64,000 bases of DNA from positions 186,001 through 250,000 of the forward strand of contig CADCXC010000038.1 of NCBI GenBank assembly GCA_902806595.1. Reading direction: 5' to 3'. Of the stretch, positions 1 to 11,437 are shown in pieces. The notes under the pieces are model-generated. The model was given only the letters and a program-made list of their open reading frames with translations, was not told the DNA's origin and made no database searches. The position numbers and the translations under genes are program-made. The first letter of the stretch is position 1. Every line of letters starts with the position of its first letter. The DNA comes from Pyrenopolyporus hunteri. Its lineage: Eukaryota; Ascomycota; Sordariomycetes; Xylariales; Hypoxylaceae.

Positions 1-2950
1 CGACGAGCTTATAGGAGCTCAATCTACCTGACCCGAGCAACGCACTAGTCTCGGGCGCAGAAGAGTGGTTTCGAGAGGTGGTTAGGTTGTAAAACGTGAG
101 GAGAGATACGTGTGCGCTCACCTGGTAGTACGGATCTTTGGTGACTCTGTAACGCTGCTTCGCCAAGTTGGAAGCATTAGTCCACTGTTCCTCGGCGAAT
201 GCGGTCAAGAGGCCGACTGGGCAAGTCGTCTTGAGGTTGACGGGCCGAGGGCTCGGTGGTACCAGAGGCGGTCTCATGGTGAAAATGCGGCCCGTCTCTG
301 TCGCCTGCCGCTATCCTCGCTGTTGGCTGTTGTCGATTAAATACCCGCGCAGTATCAGGATATACTAAGGTTCGGTCGCGAGTCCTTGCGACAGAAATGG
401 GTTAGGAAAAATGAGGGTCTGGAGGAGGAAGACGTCGCGGCGGGGTATCATTGCAAAGTGAGAAAGAAATCCAGAATTTCACATTTAAATCTAGACGGAC
501 CGGGGCCTTGTGAGATTTGCCTCACGAGAGATCGCTATTATTGGCGAGATTCATTGAGGCATCGTGAATAAAGATGTTTACCTCGCTCAATGTTCTCGTC
601 GGATTCTGCCGCACGGGTCGATTAGGTGAAGGTTAGGGCCCCTCCCCCTCCAATTCTCTGGCAACGGTAGGCGGTGTAAGGACGGCGTGCTAGGTACTTA
701 AAGCCTTCAATGTTGGGCATTATTTTTAGATTACTTACCTAGATAGGTACCTACCTAGGTACTTACATGAGGTGGTTACCTACCTCTTACCACTTAGAAA
801 GGTACCTACTTGTACCTATGCATTGTGCCTACCGTGCGCATAGGGCAGGGCGTGATTTAGGACACTACGAGCACCTAACTTCAATTGAGAGTTCTGCTAG
901 CTCACAGCTGTCACTAGCACTAGCTCAACCCAGGTACCTTCATAACGTCCTCAAACCCATCTGAGCCCTGCTGTAAGCAACACCAAAGTTCGCTCTGAAT
1001 ACCCGCGGGGAGAATCAAACTTGGCTCTAATCCGATTCCAGTAAGCCGGCTACCTACCTACCTGGGTAGGTAGAATGTATAAAACGCCCCTACCAGAGAC
1101 TTGCCTCTTTGACTACGACGCCCCTTACAGGTCCAACTGACCCCCACCTTAAGGGCGGCTTAGGTGTGGTATGTAGGTGTGGTAGGTGTGCGCCGTATCG
1201 CAGAGGCGCTACGAGCCGCGCTTTCATTCATATAAGGCATAATCAGCTGAAGTCTACCGGATCGAGAGCTGCAGAAAGGCTCAAGTGACTCTGCCTATGA
1301 GCATTCACCCGCCATCATCCAGTTTAAATCATCGAGCTACCGTTTCATCGGAATAAATATCCGCTGCAAGCCATAAGACCATGAGGCCACAGGACTGTTT
1401 ATCCCCTCGACGTTCATGTTCGAGCTCCACGGCCCCAACCGGACAAGTCGTTTCTTTTACGTACGTCTTTGGGGAGTTCCTGGCTAGGCGACACCTAGGA
1501 CGGTGGAGTTAAGGGTTCGGAATCGGGCGAGTTACCAGGATTTCGAACCCTTGAGCCATAGACTACCTACGTATAATGTATTAGCCCGAATTCCTAGCGA
1601 GAGCCATCCTAGAGCCAACCTAGAGCCGCCGAGTCGAACCGAATCTGTCGGGGCTTACGAAAGACGTTGACGGGATCATGGTAGCAGCTCTTCGAGCGAC
1701 CAACTAGGGGTCCTAGCGGGATGTGAGACGACCCTTGCGCTCTTGCGCGTTTATATCCGTGACACCTTACATACTATGTACATACCTACATACCTAGGTA
1801 AGTAAGCGCACATCGTGAAGCGTAACGAAAAGACAAGGGAAGCCGACACGGATGACGATGACTACCTAGACTATTAAGGTATCCCTGTATCGCACAATAT
1901 ATGCCTTGGGTACCATGTAGGATTGAGGTACTTAGCCTACCTACCTACCTACGATACCTATACCCAACATTGGAGGGTATGGTATATGTGGGTAGAGATG
2001 GATGCGTTGCGTTCGTGTCTCATAACAAGGACCATGCATCGAGGTATGCGTACTCCGCCTAGCTATAAATTAGATTTGTGCTACCGTCCCGCCGTCTCCC
2101 TTCTGCCTTTCTCTCCCCTTCCCTCCGTCGTATTTAAATTTTTTATTTTATTTATACCTGGGTACCTAGGTACATACATGTTTGCAATGGTTCGTCAGGC
2201 CTTCATGGGGAGCAAGTGGGGGAGCCGGCTTCTGGGCCTTAACCGGATGTCGCGTTAGCTGCATTGTGCAACCCCCCCGGGTATGGCGCTGAGGCCGTCA
2301 CCTGCCCATAGCTAGCTTTACCCTTGACTTTCCCACCTGAACTAACCATTTTGATGCCTAGACGCCCCCGTCCATAACCCGGTCGCCGTGGCTGACCAGT
2401 GAATTTGTCCCAATCCATCCCCCACCATCTCCTCGTCTGCTCTGTTCTTTGCTTTTCTTGGAGTCGAGGAGTCGAAGAGTCGAATCCGAGCTTTTTTCTA
2501 GTTCGACAGACGTGTCGGCTTAATAGATGAAGCGGTATACTAGTAGCCCTAACGAATTTTCCCGTTGCGCTCAGTCGTTAGGCTAGCCTCTATCCAATAC
2601 CTCTTTGCGACTGGACTGCGTAAGGTCGCTTGCGAAGCGCTCTTAGCGGGATCGTCGATCTGAGGAACCGTAAAACTTCATTCGCGCACGCCTTGCTCCC
2701 TCAGCAATGCGTTGACCGGCTTTCCCCCGAACGCTTCACGCTGCGCGACCGCAGTATCGACAAAACCTGCCGAGGCGACGCAGCGTTGTCCGGGCTGTGT
2801 TTGCTGGTATATACCTACCTAGGTATTTAGGAACGGAGTAAAAAATAAAATAATTCGCAACGGAAGGCGGCGAATTTGCGATCCCGGTTGCGACGAGCGT
2901 AGATCCGTTCGCGGGGCCCCAACCAACGAACGGTCCTTGTCAGGTCAGGT
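1..2950. other. Intergenic, no gene recognised
   Basis: Only short unconvincing open frames occur here, none with a recognisable family. The stretch holds many ACCT/AGGT runs and CCTAGG palindromes, for example around 738-765, 1052-1075, 1778-1804, 2157-2175 and 2812-2828. The last few hundred bases before 2951 are presumably the promoter and 5' leader of the bHLH gene. Confidence 0.6.
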
Positions 2951-5011
2951 ATGGCCATGATGGACCCGGGCGCCTGGAACGGTCAGGACCAGACCATGTC
3001 TTCGGCGGGTGACGATGACTTCCAGCAGTTTTTCGAGATGGGAGGCATGTCTAATCTGGGGGACGGGCTGCCGTTCGATTTTCACGACTTCAACGGCGCC
3101 AATAATGCCTCGATGATGCACCCACCCCACGGCGAGTCCTTAGACACGCCGATGAGCGACTCGAACGTGCCGACGATCATCGCGAGGAACGATATGGGGC
3201 CGCAGGGCCAGATAGTATCCCCGATGACTTCCGCGCCGGGCCACCCAGGAATCCCGACGCAGATGATGCCTCCCCACCACGCATCTTCCGACGCTATCTC
3301 CGAAATTGCGAAGATCCAATTCGTACAGCAGCAGAGGCAGTTCCATGAGCAGCAGGCTGCCTTCTACGCCCAGCAGCAGCGAAACATGGTGCCGCCGACC
3401 CCGCAGAGCCTCGAGATTCAGGCCGCGAACCAGTTCTTCGCCTCGCAAGACCAGCCGCACTCTTCGGGCATGTTTGGCGGATACCATCAACACCTCAAAG
3501 AACCGCAAGATGCATGTTTCCCCCTCCCTAAAGCATTAGTGAATTATAGGCTGACCGCTCTGCAGATGGCCTTCACGCCGCTGGTATCTCCCGCGGTGAC
3601 CCCTCTCGAACCTCACTTCCCGGTAGATCCCGCGTTTTCTCAGTCGGGACCCTACTTCAGCCCCTTGACGTCCCCTGCCCTACACGCGCAGAACGAGTCT
3701 ACGTCGTCGACGTTCGACCACAGGCACTCGGGTCAGACTACCAATTCTCCCATTGACATGGATATCGAGCCGTCGCCGGCCACTACGAGCAGCGCCACAA
3801 ATCTACTGAAGAAGGTACGTAAGAGCAACGCTCCTAAGGCGAGGAAGCCAAACGTGCGGCAATCTCCAATTACGAAGCCCCAAAAGCAACGGAAAACCGG
3901 CTCGACCCCCATAATCAACCCCCAGGTTCTAAGCGAGCTAGCCGAGTCCGCGGCCGAGAGCTCGGAGCACCCGCCGAAACCGAAGTCGATCTCAGCAACG
4001 TCGGCGGAGGAGTCTGAAAATGCGTCGGTGTCCCCCGAGGCGCTCGAGATGCCGCCTCCGCCGCTTCCTCCGCCGCGCTCTGCCAGACAATCCCCGTATA
4101 TCCAGCCCCAGGCCAGCGGGAGCGCGCCGCCGTTAACGTTGCCCGCCTCGCTCGGCGGGAAGCCGTCGCCCGCAACTCCGGCTTCGCTTTTCAGGATATC
4201 GCCGATGAGCAAGTCGGCCGACCCGAACAATCCCGAGCACGGCGGCTCCGAGCATATAGAAAGCTTCGAGCTTCCCGAGTCCGTCAACTTCTCTAAAGCA
4301 AACCCGCCATCGTCGGTCGACGCTCGGCAAACGGCGCAGCCACCGGCCGAAATAGAGGCGGCGAAGACGTCTACGTTCCAGCCCCTCCCATCTCCGGTCC
4401 TCGACAAGCCTACGGATTCGGCCTCGGCGACGCAAAGTCCTCAGCTTACTCCTAAATCTTCCAACACTAGGAAGACCCCGCTGATGGCCCCACGGGGCCC
4501 CAAGAGGGGGGTCGGTGTCAGTTCCATCTCGCCTGCTCTACGGCCGAAGATATCGCCGAATATCATGCCGCTACTCCCCGGGACGCCTGGCCTGTCCGCC
4601 GAAGATTCCGCATCGAGGCTCCTGGCGTCCAAGTCGAATTACCAGAACATAGTAGAAGGGAACACGGTGCCGGGAGTCTCGTATCCGAGCGAGCTATCCA
4701 CCAATTTGAATTTGAAGAAGACTTCGCACAAGATTGCGGAGCAGGGCCGACGGAACCGCATCAACTCGGCGCTTCAGGAGATGGCGACGCTGTTGCCCAG
4801 GAGCGTGGCCAAGGATCTGAGCGAAGGCGACGGCGAGATGGGGAGCGGGGACAAGAAAGACAGCAAGCAATCCAACACCCCGAATAGCAAAGCCAGCACG
4901 GTCGAGTTGGCGATCATATACATCAAACAATTACAACAGGAACTAGCCGAAGCGAAAAAGAGAGCGCACGAGGCCGAGAAGAAGCTCGAGGAGCCGACGA
5001 CGGCGGGTTAA
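2951..5011 (+). CDS. nuc-1: bHLH transcription factor, NUC-1/Pho4-like phosphate regulator
   Basis: This probably encodes the basic helix-loop-helix activator of phosphate-acquisition genes. After removal of a proposed 54-nt intron (3512-3565) the product is 668 aa. The bHLH lies at the extreme C terminus, about residues 565-655. Its basic region SHKIAEQGRRNR contains the His-Glu-Arg triad (H, E+4, R+8) that reads CACGTG-type sites. Helix 1 is followed by a long charged loop rich in Gly, Asp and Lys, then helix 2 (STVELAIIYIKQLQQEL), as in fungal NUC-1/Pho4 proteins. The long N-terminal part is Pro/Ser/Gln-rich and probably disordered, with a conserved-looking MAFTPLVSPAVTPLE segment just after the intron. 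In Neurospora the family member is controlled by a cyclin-CDK-inhibitor relay; nothing in this window shows that. The frame is open through the intron, so an unspliced form would carry 18 extra residues. Family call is strong; orthology to nuc-1 is inferred. Confidence 0.85.
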   Translation: MAMMDPGAWNGQDQTMSSAGDDDFQQFFEMGGMSNLGDGLPFDFHDFNGANNASMMHPPHGESLDTPMSDSNVPTIIARNDMGPQGQIVSPMTSAPGHPGIPTQMMPPHHASSDAISEIAKIQFVQQQRQFHEQQAAFYAQQQRNMVPPTPQSLEIQAANQFFASQDQPHSSGMFGGYHQHLKEPQDACFPLPKALVNYRLTALQMAFTPLVSPAVTPLEPHFPVDPAFSQSGPYFSPLTSPALHAQNESTSSTFDHRHSGQTTNSPIDMDIEPSPATTSSATNLLKKVRKSNAPKARKPNVRQSPITKPQKQRKTGSTPIINPQVLSELAESAAESSEHPPKPKSISATSAEESENASVSPEALEMPPPPLPPPRSARQSPYIQPQASGSAPPLTLPASLGGKPSPATPASLFRISPMSKSADPNNPEHGGSEHIESFELPESVNFSKANPPSSVDARQTAQPPAEIEAAKTSTFQPLPSPVLDKPTDSASATQSPQLTPKSSNTRKTPLMAPRGPKRGVGVSSISPALRPKISPNIMPLLPGTPGLSAEDSASRLLASKSNYQNIVEGNTVPGVSYPSELSTNLNLKKTSHKIAEQGRRNRINSALQEMATLLPRSVAKDLSEGDGEMGSGDKKDSKQSNTPNSKASTVELAIIYIKQLQQELAEAKKRAHEAEKKLEEPTTAG

Positions 5012-6530
5012 CAACGGCTCGGCGACCCGGACCGAGGGACCGAGTTGCCAGTTACCAATCACCAAAAGTTAGTCTAATTTTGCTGCTATACCATATCGCC
5101 GGCGCGCCGGCTTGCTTCGATGATAGAGGAACACGTCGTTGGGGAAAGCATGAGCTATAGGAAGAATATAATACGAGCGTCTCCTACGTAGGTAGCCAGT
5201 ACCTGACGGAAACCAAAGTGTACTGTCACATATTATGATCATTTGATAGAACGCTGCATTGTTGTTAGTATACCAAGTTGGAGGGAGCGACTCTTGTCGT
5301 AGCAGAACATCACGACGAGCGCAGCTTCGAGAGACCGTTGGAGAGCCGAGGGCGTTGTATTTGTATCACGAATGCTCCATGAAAGGACCTTATGTAGGTG
5401 TATGCGCCGCGGCGGGAGACTCGTTTGTAAGGTATCTATTTACATCCGCATGGTCTTAGGAAGCTTGCTCTCAAATATAGGGGCGTATCTACCTACCTAC
5501 ATACATACCTACATACCTACCTACCTACCTACCTAGGTACTTACCTATAGTTTAGTATGGATGAATGGAGATATTCATAATATCCATCTCGCCTGAGAGA
5601 CGTTTGTTTACCCAATCGCGCCCTCAAAACATGGTGCTTCGTTGTTAATGTGTACCTACCTCTACCTATGGAAATGTGTTTTACGTTGCCATGCGCCAGC
5701 TGTTCACCTCGTTCAAGGACTGCCCTCGGGCCAATCAACATCTTCCAATCGCTATCATGTTCGACAGGATTGACGTGGGAAGATGATGTAGCTGGGTATT
5801 GGCGATGGGTGATTGGACGAGGTGATTACCAAGATTCCGACTTGGAAAATACCCGATAATATTCCGTTCGACATGTTAGCTGATCTGTCTAGGCAGAAGT
5901 GGGTCTCTTATGCCCTGAACGTACAATACAAATATGGATTGGTAGGCTGGATGTAACGCGATGACCTGCTTTTTTGTAGCTGGTATTATGTAGGTACACA
6001 GGTACCTCGCCAATGTTGAGCTTTTATGATCCCAGGTAGGTACCTAGCGTCTTCCTGCTGTTGCCACTGCAACGGAATTTCCACCTTGTCCAAACTTTTC
6101 ATTTTATCAACTTATCAACACGATCGATCCCCCACTTTACCTTTTCACCGCTGTGCCTGTTTCCAATTTCGTCAGAAGCGTATCGCCAGATCTGTCTGGC
6201 TGTGGCTTAACAGGAAGCTTCCGTTTGCATGTCCCTAAGCCGGAAATTCTAAATGCGCTGAGGGCCACGTCTTTATATCTTCCCGTTACGTCCGACGTCA
6301 TTGACACGAACGTGCCTTACTGTGCCTACCTATCTATACCTACCTCCCTTAGGTACTTACCTACCCAGGCATCAGACATTCTTCAGCCTCAAGCTTGGAT
6401 GCTTCGAGCAACCGCGCGAGACCAAAGACATCACTCCTCTTCCTCTCCGATATAATCATCTAGCCTATAATATTAATTCCCCGAGCGGGTGGATACTTAC
6501 GAGTCCGTTTACCCGCGAGCTTCCTTCACG
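5012..6530. other. Intergenic, no gene recognised
   Basis: No supported gene. A dense run of ACCTACCT and ACATACCT units lies at about 5488-5546. The end of the stretch is the promoter and leader of the Src1 gene. Confidence 0.6.
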
Positions 6531-8801
6531 ATGTCTGACTCGGAGAGCCTTGACTATCTCCAGCCGGGCTTCGACGCAAAGACCCTCACAGTGCCGCGTC
6601 TACGGTCGATTCTAGTCGCCCACAACGTACCATATACGTCAAGCGCAAAGAAGGCACAGCTAGTCGAGATCTTTAACGAGCAGATCGTACCGCAGTCCAA
6701 GAAGATATTGGCTACCCGTGCGCGAGCCAAGCGCTCGAGCAAAGGCATCTTCGACGCGGAGTCGCAGAGCAGCAGCAATCCGTTCGAAGAAAACGAAGAG
6801 CTCGCCCCGCCTCCGCCTCCCCCTAGCACTCGTCGATCGAGATCGCCCAGGAAAGCGTCGGCTAGAATCAAGACGGAGGAACCGGACGATCAGCCGATGC
6901 GTCCGCCGACCCCGAGTCCTACGAAGCGAAAGTCTCGGGCGACGAGCCGCCCAGCCCAAACCTCGGATACGGATACCGGGCCGGAACGTGACGGTGGTAG
7001 GACGCTCAGCAGAGCCCAGCGGCCCGTCCTCGCACCCAGAATCAAAACCGAGGAATCCGACGAGGGTCTTTTCCGACGTACGTCGGACGTCTTCACCAGC
7101 GATAATCCGTTTCAGAGTGGCAGCTCACCGACGACTTTAGATCAGACGCCGAGCATCCGAAGAAAGACGGGCGAAGCCGATAGGCCGCGGAGCTCTAGTA
7201 GAGGCATACGAAGGCGGACGGACGGCCACCACCCCGTCCCCAAGCAAGAGTCTCCCGACATACCTCCTACTAGATTCTACACCCCTCCGGTGGTGCACAC
7301 GCAGAAGGTACCCCTGAAGGCCCCGGGCTCGCCCGTGGTTGAGGCGGGAGAAGAGTTTACCCCGGAAGCGCAACTCGAGCTCGCGGATGAGGCCGCGGAT
7401 GAAGACGGAGGAGCACTTACCACAGCTCGAGAATCTCGTCGCCGGCCCGGCGGGGCTAGCTCGGGCACCTTCTTTTCTATCTTATTCGTTACGCTCCTAG
7501 GCATTTACGCCGGATGGTATCGGCAGGAAAAGATCGCCGTGGGTTACTGCGGCGTCGGCCAGGTTGGGAGCTCAATTCCTAACGAGATCGAAACGCCGGA
7601 ATGGGCGCAGTCGGTCCTGCCACCGCAAATCACCGTTCCACAGTCCCTCATCGACGCTGTAGAGCCCGTGTGTGAACCTTGCCCTCCTCACGCTTATTGT
7701 TACGCAGATTACTCTGTTCGGTGCGAGCAGGACTATATCCTCAAGCCCCACCCCTTATCGTTGGGAGGTGTCATCCCCTTACCCCCAACTTGCGAGCCCG
7801 ATGGTATAAAGGTTCGTCGAGTACAGGCCGTGGCAGATAAAGCCATCGAGGAACTTCGCGAACGAAGGGCCAAGTACGAATGCGGCGAACCCGTAAACGA
7901 AGAGGGTGCCAAGCTGGAGACGCCCGCGGTGGAGGAGCAGGAGCTGAAGCAGATCATTAACCAGAGAAAAAGCAAGAGGATGAACAACCAGGAGTTCGAG
8001 GACCTCTGGGGGTCTGCCCTCGGGGAAATCAAGGCGAGAGACGAAGTGGAGGTTGAGCTTAAGGAGTAAGTCTACCATCTCTTAATCCCACCCCCCCTCA
8101 CCCTGTCGCTGTGTAAGGGGAGGGCGCCTGGCATCTCGAGTACAATGTCTCTGACCAACTGGACTAACCAGAGCTCCTCCGGTGCCCATAGAACCAGCGA
8201 TCCCGGAGGTATTCCAAACGCGTACTTCTCTTCCGCCTCTCTCGCTCGAATTCCCATCACCTGCGCCATCCGCCGCTCGATCCGACTCGGCCTGGCAAGA
8301 TATCGATTCCATATTAGCGTCGTGATCGCCTTGGTTGCCACGGTCATCTACACGCGGTCCCAGGTCAAGGCCAACCGCGCGGCCGCGGCGCAGGTCCCGG
8401 CCCTGGTCGACCTGGTGCTCGAGAGGCTGGCCAGCCAGAAGCAGCTCGGAGAGGAGGACATCGACGACCCGTGGCTCTTCCTCCCGAACCTGCGCGACGA
8501 CGTCCTGAGGTCGGTCCACTCGCTCTCGCAGCGCGAGAAGATCTGGCGCCGAGTCAAGGCCGTCGTCGAGCAGAACAGCAACGTCCGGACGAGCCAGCGC
8601 GAGGGTCGCAGCGGCGAGGTCGGCAGGGCCTGGGAGTGGATCGGCCCGACGGCCGGGGACCACAGCGGGAGGAGGCGCAAGGGGGGACGTCTCTCGGCGG
8701 GCACGGACGCGAGTGCGTTGGATTCGCCTAGCGTCGTCGCCGCGGGTAATGCGGCCCACGCGCGTCATCAGAAGTGGGAGGAGCCGAGGCCTATTTACTA
8801 A
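6531..8801 (+). CDS. src1: Inner nuclear membrane protein Src1/Heh1 (HeH/LEM plus MSC domain)
   Basis: Two exons encode a MAN1/Src1-type inner nuclear membrane protein that tethers chromatin (telomeres and rDNA in yeast) to the envelope. Residues about 9-54 form the SAP-like HeH motif (LTVPRLRSILVAHNVPYTSS, then a helix). A basic, Ser/Pro-rich, nucleoplasmic linker with KR clusters follows. The first membrane span is at about 311-330 (FFSILFVTLLGIYAGWY). A Cys-rich MSC domain begins with CEPCPPHAYC. A second span at about 556-573 (ISVVIALVATVIY) is followed by a nuclear C-terminal domain. The ATG at 6531 is chosen because it immediately precedes the HeH region. The intron donor GTAAGT is at 8066. 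The best acceptor ends at 8173, giving 720 aa; another in-frame AG at 8140 would add 11 residues. The donor itself supplies a TAA stop at 8067-8069, so intron retention removes the second span. Exon 2 could not be a separate gene, because it begins with the continuation of the MSC region. Confidence 0.88.
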
Positions 8802-11437
8802 TGACGAGACGAGGCGAGACGAGGCGAGGCGGGATGAGACGATAGCGGACGAGAATGGTCTCTGAGCGGAGCGAAGCAGCGGAAGAGGACAGAGCAGCGC
8901 GGAGTAGAGATATGCGAGGTCCGGTGGCTGGCGTTTTCGGATGCTTTAGTTGATTATTCGCGCTTTCGTGGCTTCGTGGCTTCGTGGCTTCGTCGTGGCT
9001 TTTTACATGGTGGCTACCTCGCATGTAGCCGGTACCAGTGTAGTACAGTACAGTGTAGTTCCATTCATGGCATCTCTTTTGTAGCCAATTTATTACTTTC
9101 TCAATTGGGGTTGTGTTTGTTTGGGGACAGTCTACGTGGTGGTAGGGAGTAACCCGAGGCGTAGCGCTGTCAGACTAACCCAAGTATTCTGTTATTCGCC
9201 CTATATGCCAGTGTATTCATATGCCGGTATCCATAAACGCATACCAAATGTCGGCCCCTCTCCTGCGACCTCGTAGGCCACACGAGCCCCGTACGATAAC
9301 GCACGTACTGCCGGGTCCTGCTCGTCATCGCCTAGTGCGCAGTTGGGATTGCATAGGTACCTTACGTACGTGTGTATGGGGCCCTATATTTATTCTTGCC
9401 TTGCCCTACCTCACCCTGCCTCACCTTACCTTACCTACTAATGTCCCATGTAAGTGGTAGGTATAGTAGGTAGGTAGGTAGTCAGTTCGTCTACAATCAT
9501 ACACCCATCCGCCGCCTGATTGTGCAATAGACGTCGAGTTTCCGGTTTTGCATTCGCCATACGTGGGTACTCACCTACCTACCTACCTAGGTATTTAACT
9601 ACTATAGGTATTGATTCAGTGAGTGGTGGGACGGGAGGAAGGGCGGATTTGCAGAGTGCCGAGTCAGGAGGCGGCGTTGGCGGTTGCGGCGCCGCGCCGC
9701 GTAAGACGGTAGGAAGAGACATTTATAGCAGAGACACACCTAGCCCTACCTGGTGTTTCACCTGGACCACCACACTATTTTTTCCTCTTTTCTTTCGGCC
9801 CGTTTATCCCATATTGTTTATTGATGACGGGCCCTAATTATACCTTATATACCCAGCACGGCACTTACCCATCTGAGTAAGGAGAGGAATCGTGTATTAT
9901 TTACGTAGATAGGTACCCGTCTACCAACCTACTAGGCGGCGCAAACAGCGTATACACTACATATAACGCAGATGGTAACAAAGTGAAGTGTGTGAGTAGA
10001 GTAAGACGGAGAAAGGTTGACGTATTATACAGGCGTAGAACGGGTTTATAAATGCTTTGGTACCTCCTTGGGGGCGACTGGGTTGTGGTAGATTCAGCGG
10101 TGCCGAGGGGAAAAGGAGTTCGGAGTTGTGATATTCGCCGAACAACCTGCCTTACCTTGCCTAGGTCCCTAGCGTAGTCTTCTTGGGTGGTGATACAGAC
10201 GCTGATCCTGATACGGCCGGCCGGTACACGCCGAGATGATTAGATTAGGAGGCGTCCATTCGGTGCGTATTGGTACTGTAAATCGATGAGCAGGTGCTGC
10301 GAAACGAACACCGAGCACTGCATCTGAGCGCCTTAGCTCAACCATCATACAGAATCCCACATAGTTTATAATATAGGGTAGTCACAAAGACACTAAACCA
10401 AATCTTGAAGCAGAATTTATACAATTCTCACTCGCCATTATTCGAGGACTATAGACAGCAGCAAGGCACGCGTTTCTCGTTCAGCGGCCCGCGAGAATAG
10501 ATCGCGCGCGAGAAGCCGACTTTTGTAGATACACGCACGCCTTACACCTCTATATACCCGTGTAAATACAACATCTCCCCTGATTAAGCCGACAACAGCA
10601 ACGCAACAACTTCCGACGCGGCAGCTCCGCGTCTCTCCCCTTCCCTATATATCGCAACTCCTTGCTCGCGAAGCAGGTAGATGGTTGACTCAGGTGCGAT
10701 CGAATTCAAAAAACGAACTAGAACAAAAAAAGATAAAGCAGCAGAACACAGCGTCGAGGAAGCCATTCGCCATCGCCTCGGGGGACGGAATCTAGTGGTA
10801 TCATGCAATGAACGTGGAAGGAAAAGGGGGGGGGGCAGCCGGAAGAGAAAGAAAGGTAGAATAAAGGTATAACAAATATTGCTAGTGACGAGTGTCGAGA
10901 AAGAACCGAGGCGCCGCCGGTCTATGGGGGACGCCCAACGTCCAAGCCATGTACTGTAGCACGCTATAATTATCGAAAGTCGAATGCAGAATGATATATA
11001 TGTGCAATGTCAAATATGCCCGGCGGCTGCGCCTTTCCCGATGCAAAAGAAAGGTTGCAAGCAAGCAAGCAAGCGTGCAAGCGTGCAAGCGAGCAAGCAT
11101 GTCTTGCCCTGGTACAATGCTGTGTATGTGGTGGAATATCCGTAGGTTATGCTGAGAGCTGCGCCTGGGCAGCTTGCGATAAATGACGCCCGAACGAAAG
11201 TGCGCTTTTCCGATCGACCCCTTCTCTTCTCTTCTTTTCCCCTTCTCCCCCGCGGCTCCCGTGGACGTGAAGACTCGTCTATTTCGTGGCTTAGCCTCCG
11301 AGTCCGAATCCAGAACTTCTCTTGTTCCGTAAATGAGAATGGGTATAAGCGAAGGTCATGAATGCTTTTCGTAAGAGGATCATTAGTGCGACGGATTGGT
11401 GAAAGAGAACGCCAAACTCAAGGTACGGGAGGGACGG
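8802..11437. other. Intergenic, no gene recognised
   Basis: No supported gene. It contains purine-rich GACGAGGCGA repeats at 8801-8840, a CGTGGCTT direct repeat at about 8966-9000, CCTAGG-type motifs near 9565-9596, a G10 run near 10828 and a GCAAGCAAGC/GTGCAAGC repeat at about 11053-11098. The right part is the 3' flank of the kelch gene. Confidence 0.55.

Noticed and set aside
1540..1552. Inverse TTCGAA B-box-like sequence suggesting a tRNA
   Set aside because: The flanks do not form a T stem or an acceptor stem on either strand.
3733..4407. 224-codon minus frame
   Set aside because: It is a shadow of the GC-rich third positions of the bHLH gene, with no recognisable protein features.
8082..8768. 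228-codon minus frame
   Set aside because: It is a shadow of the second exon of Src1, in the opposite strand.
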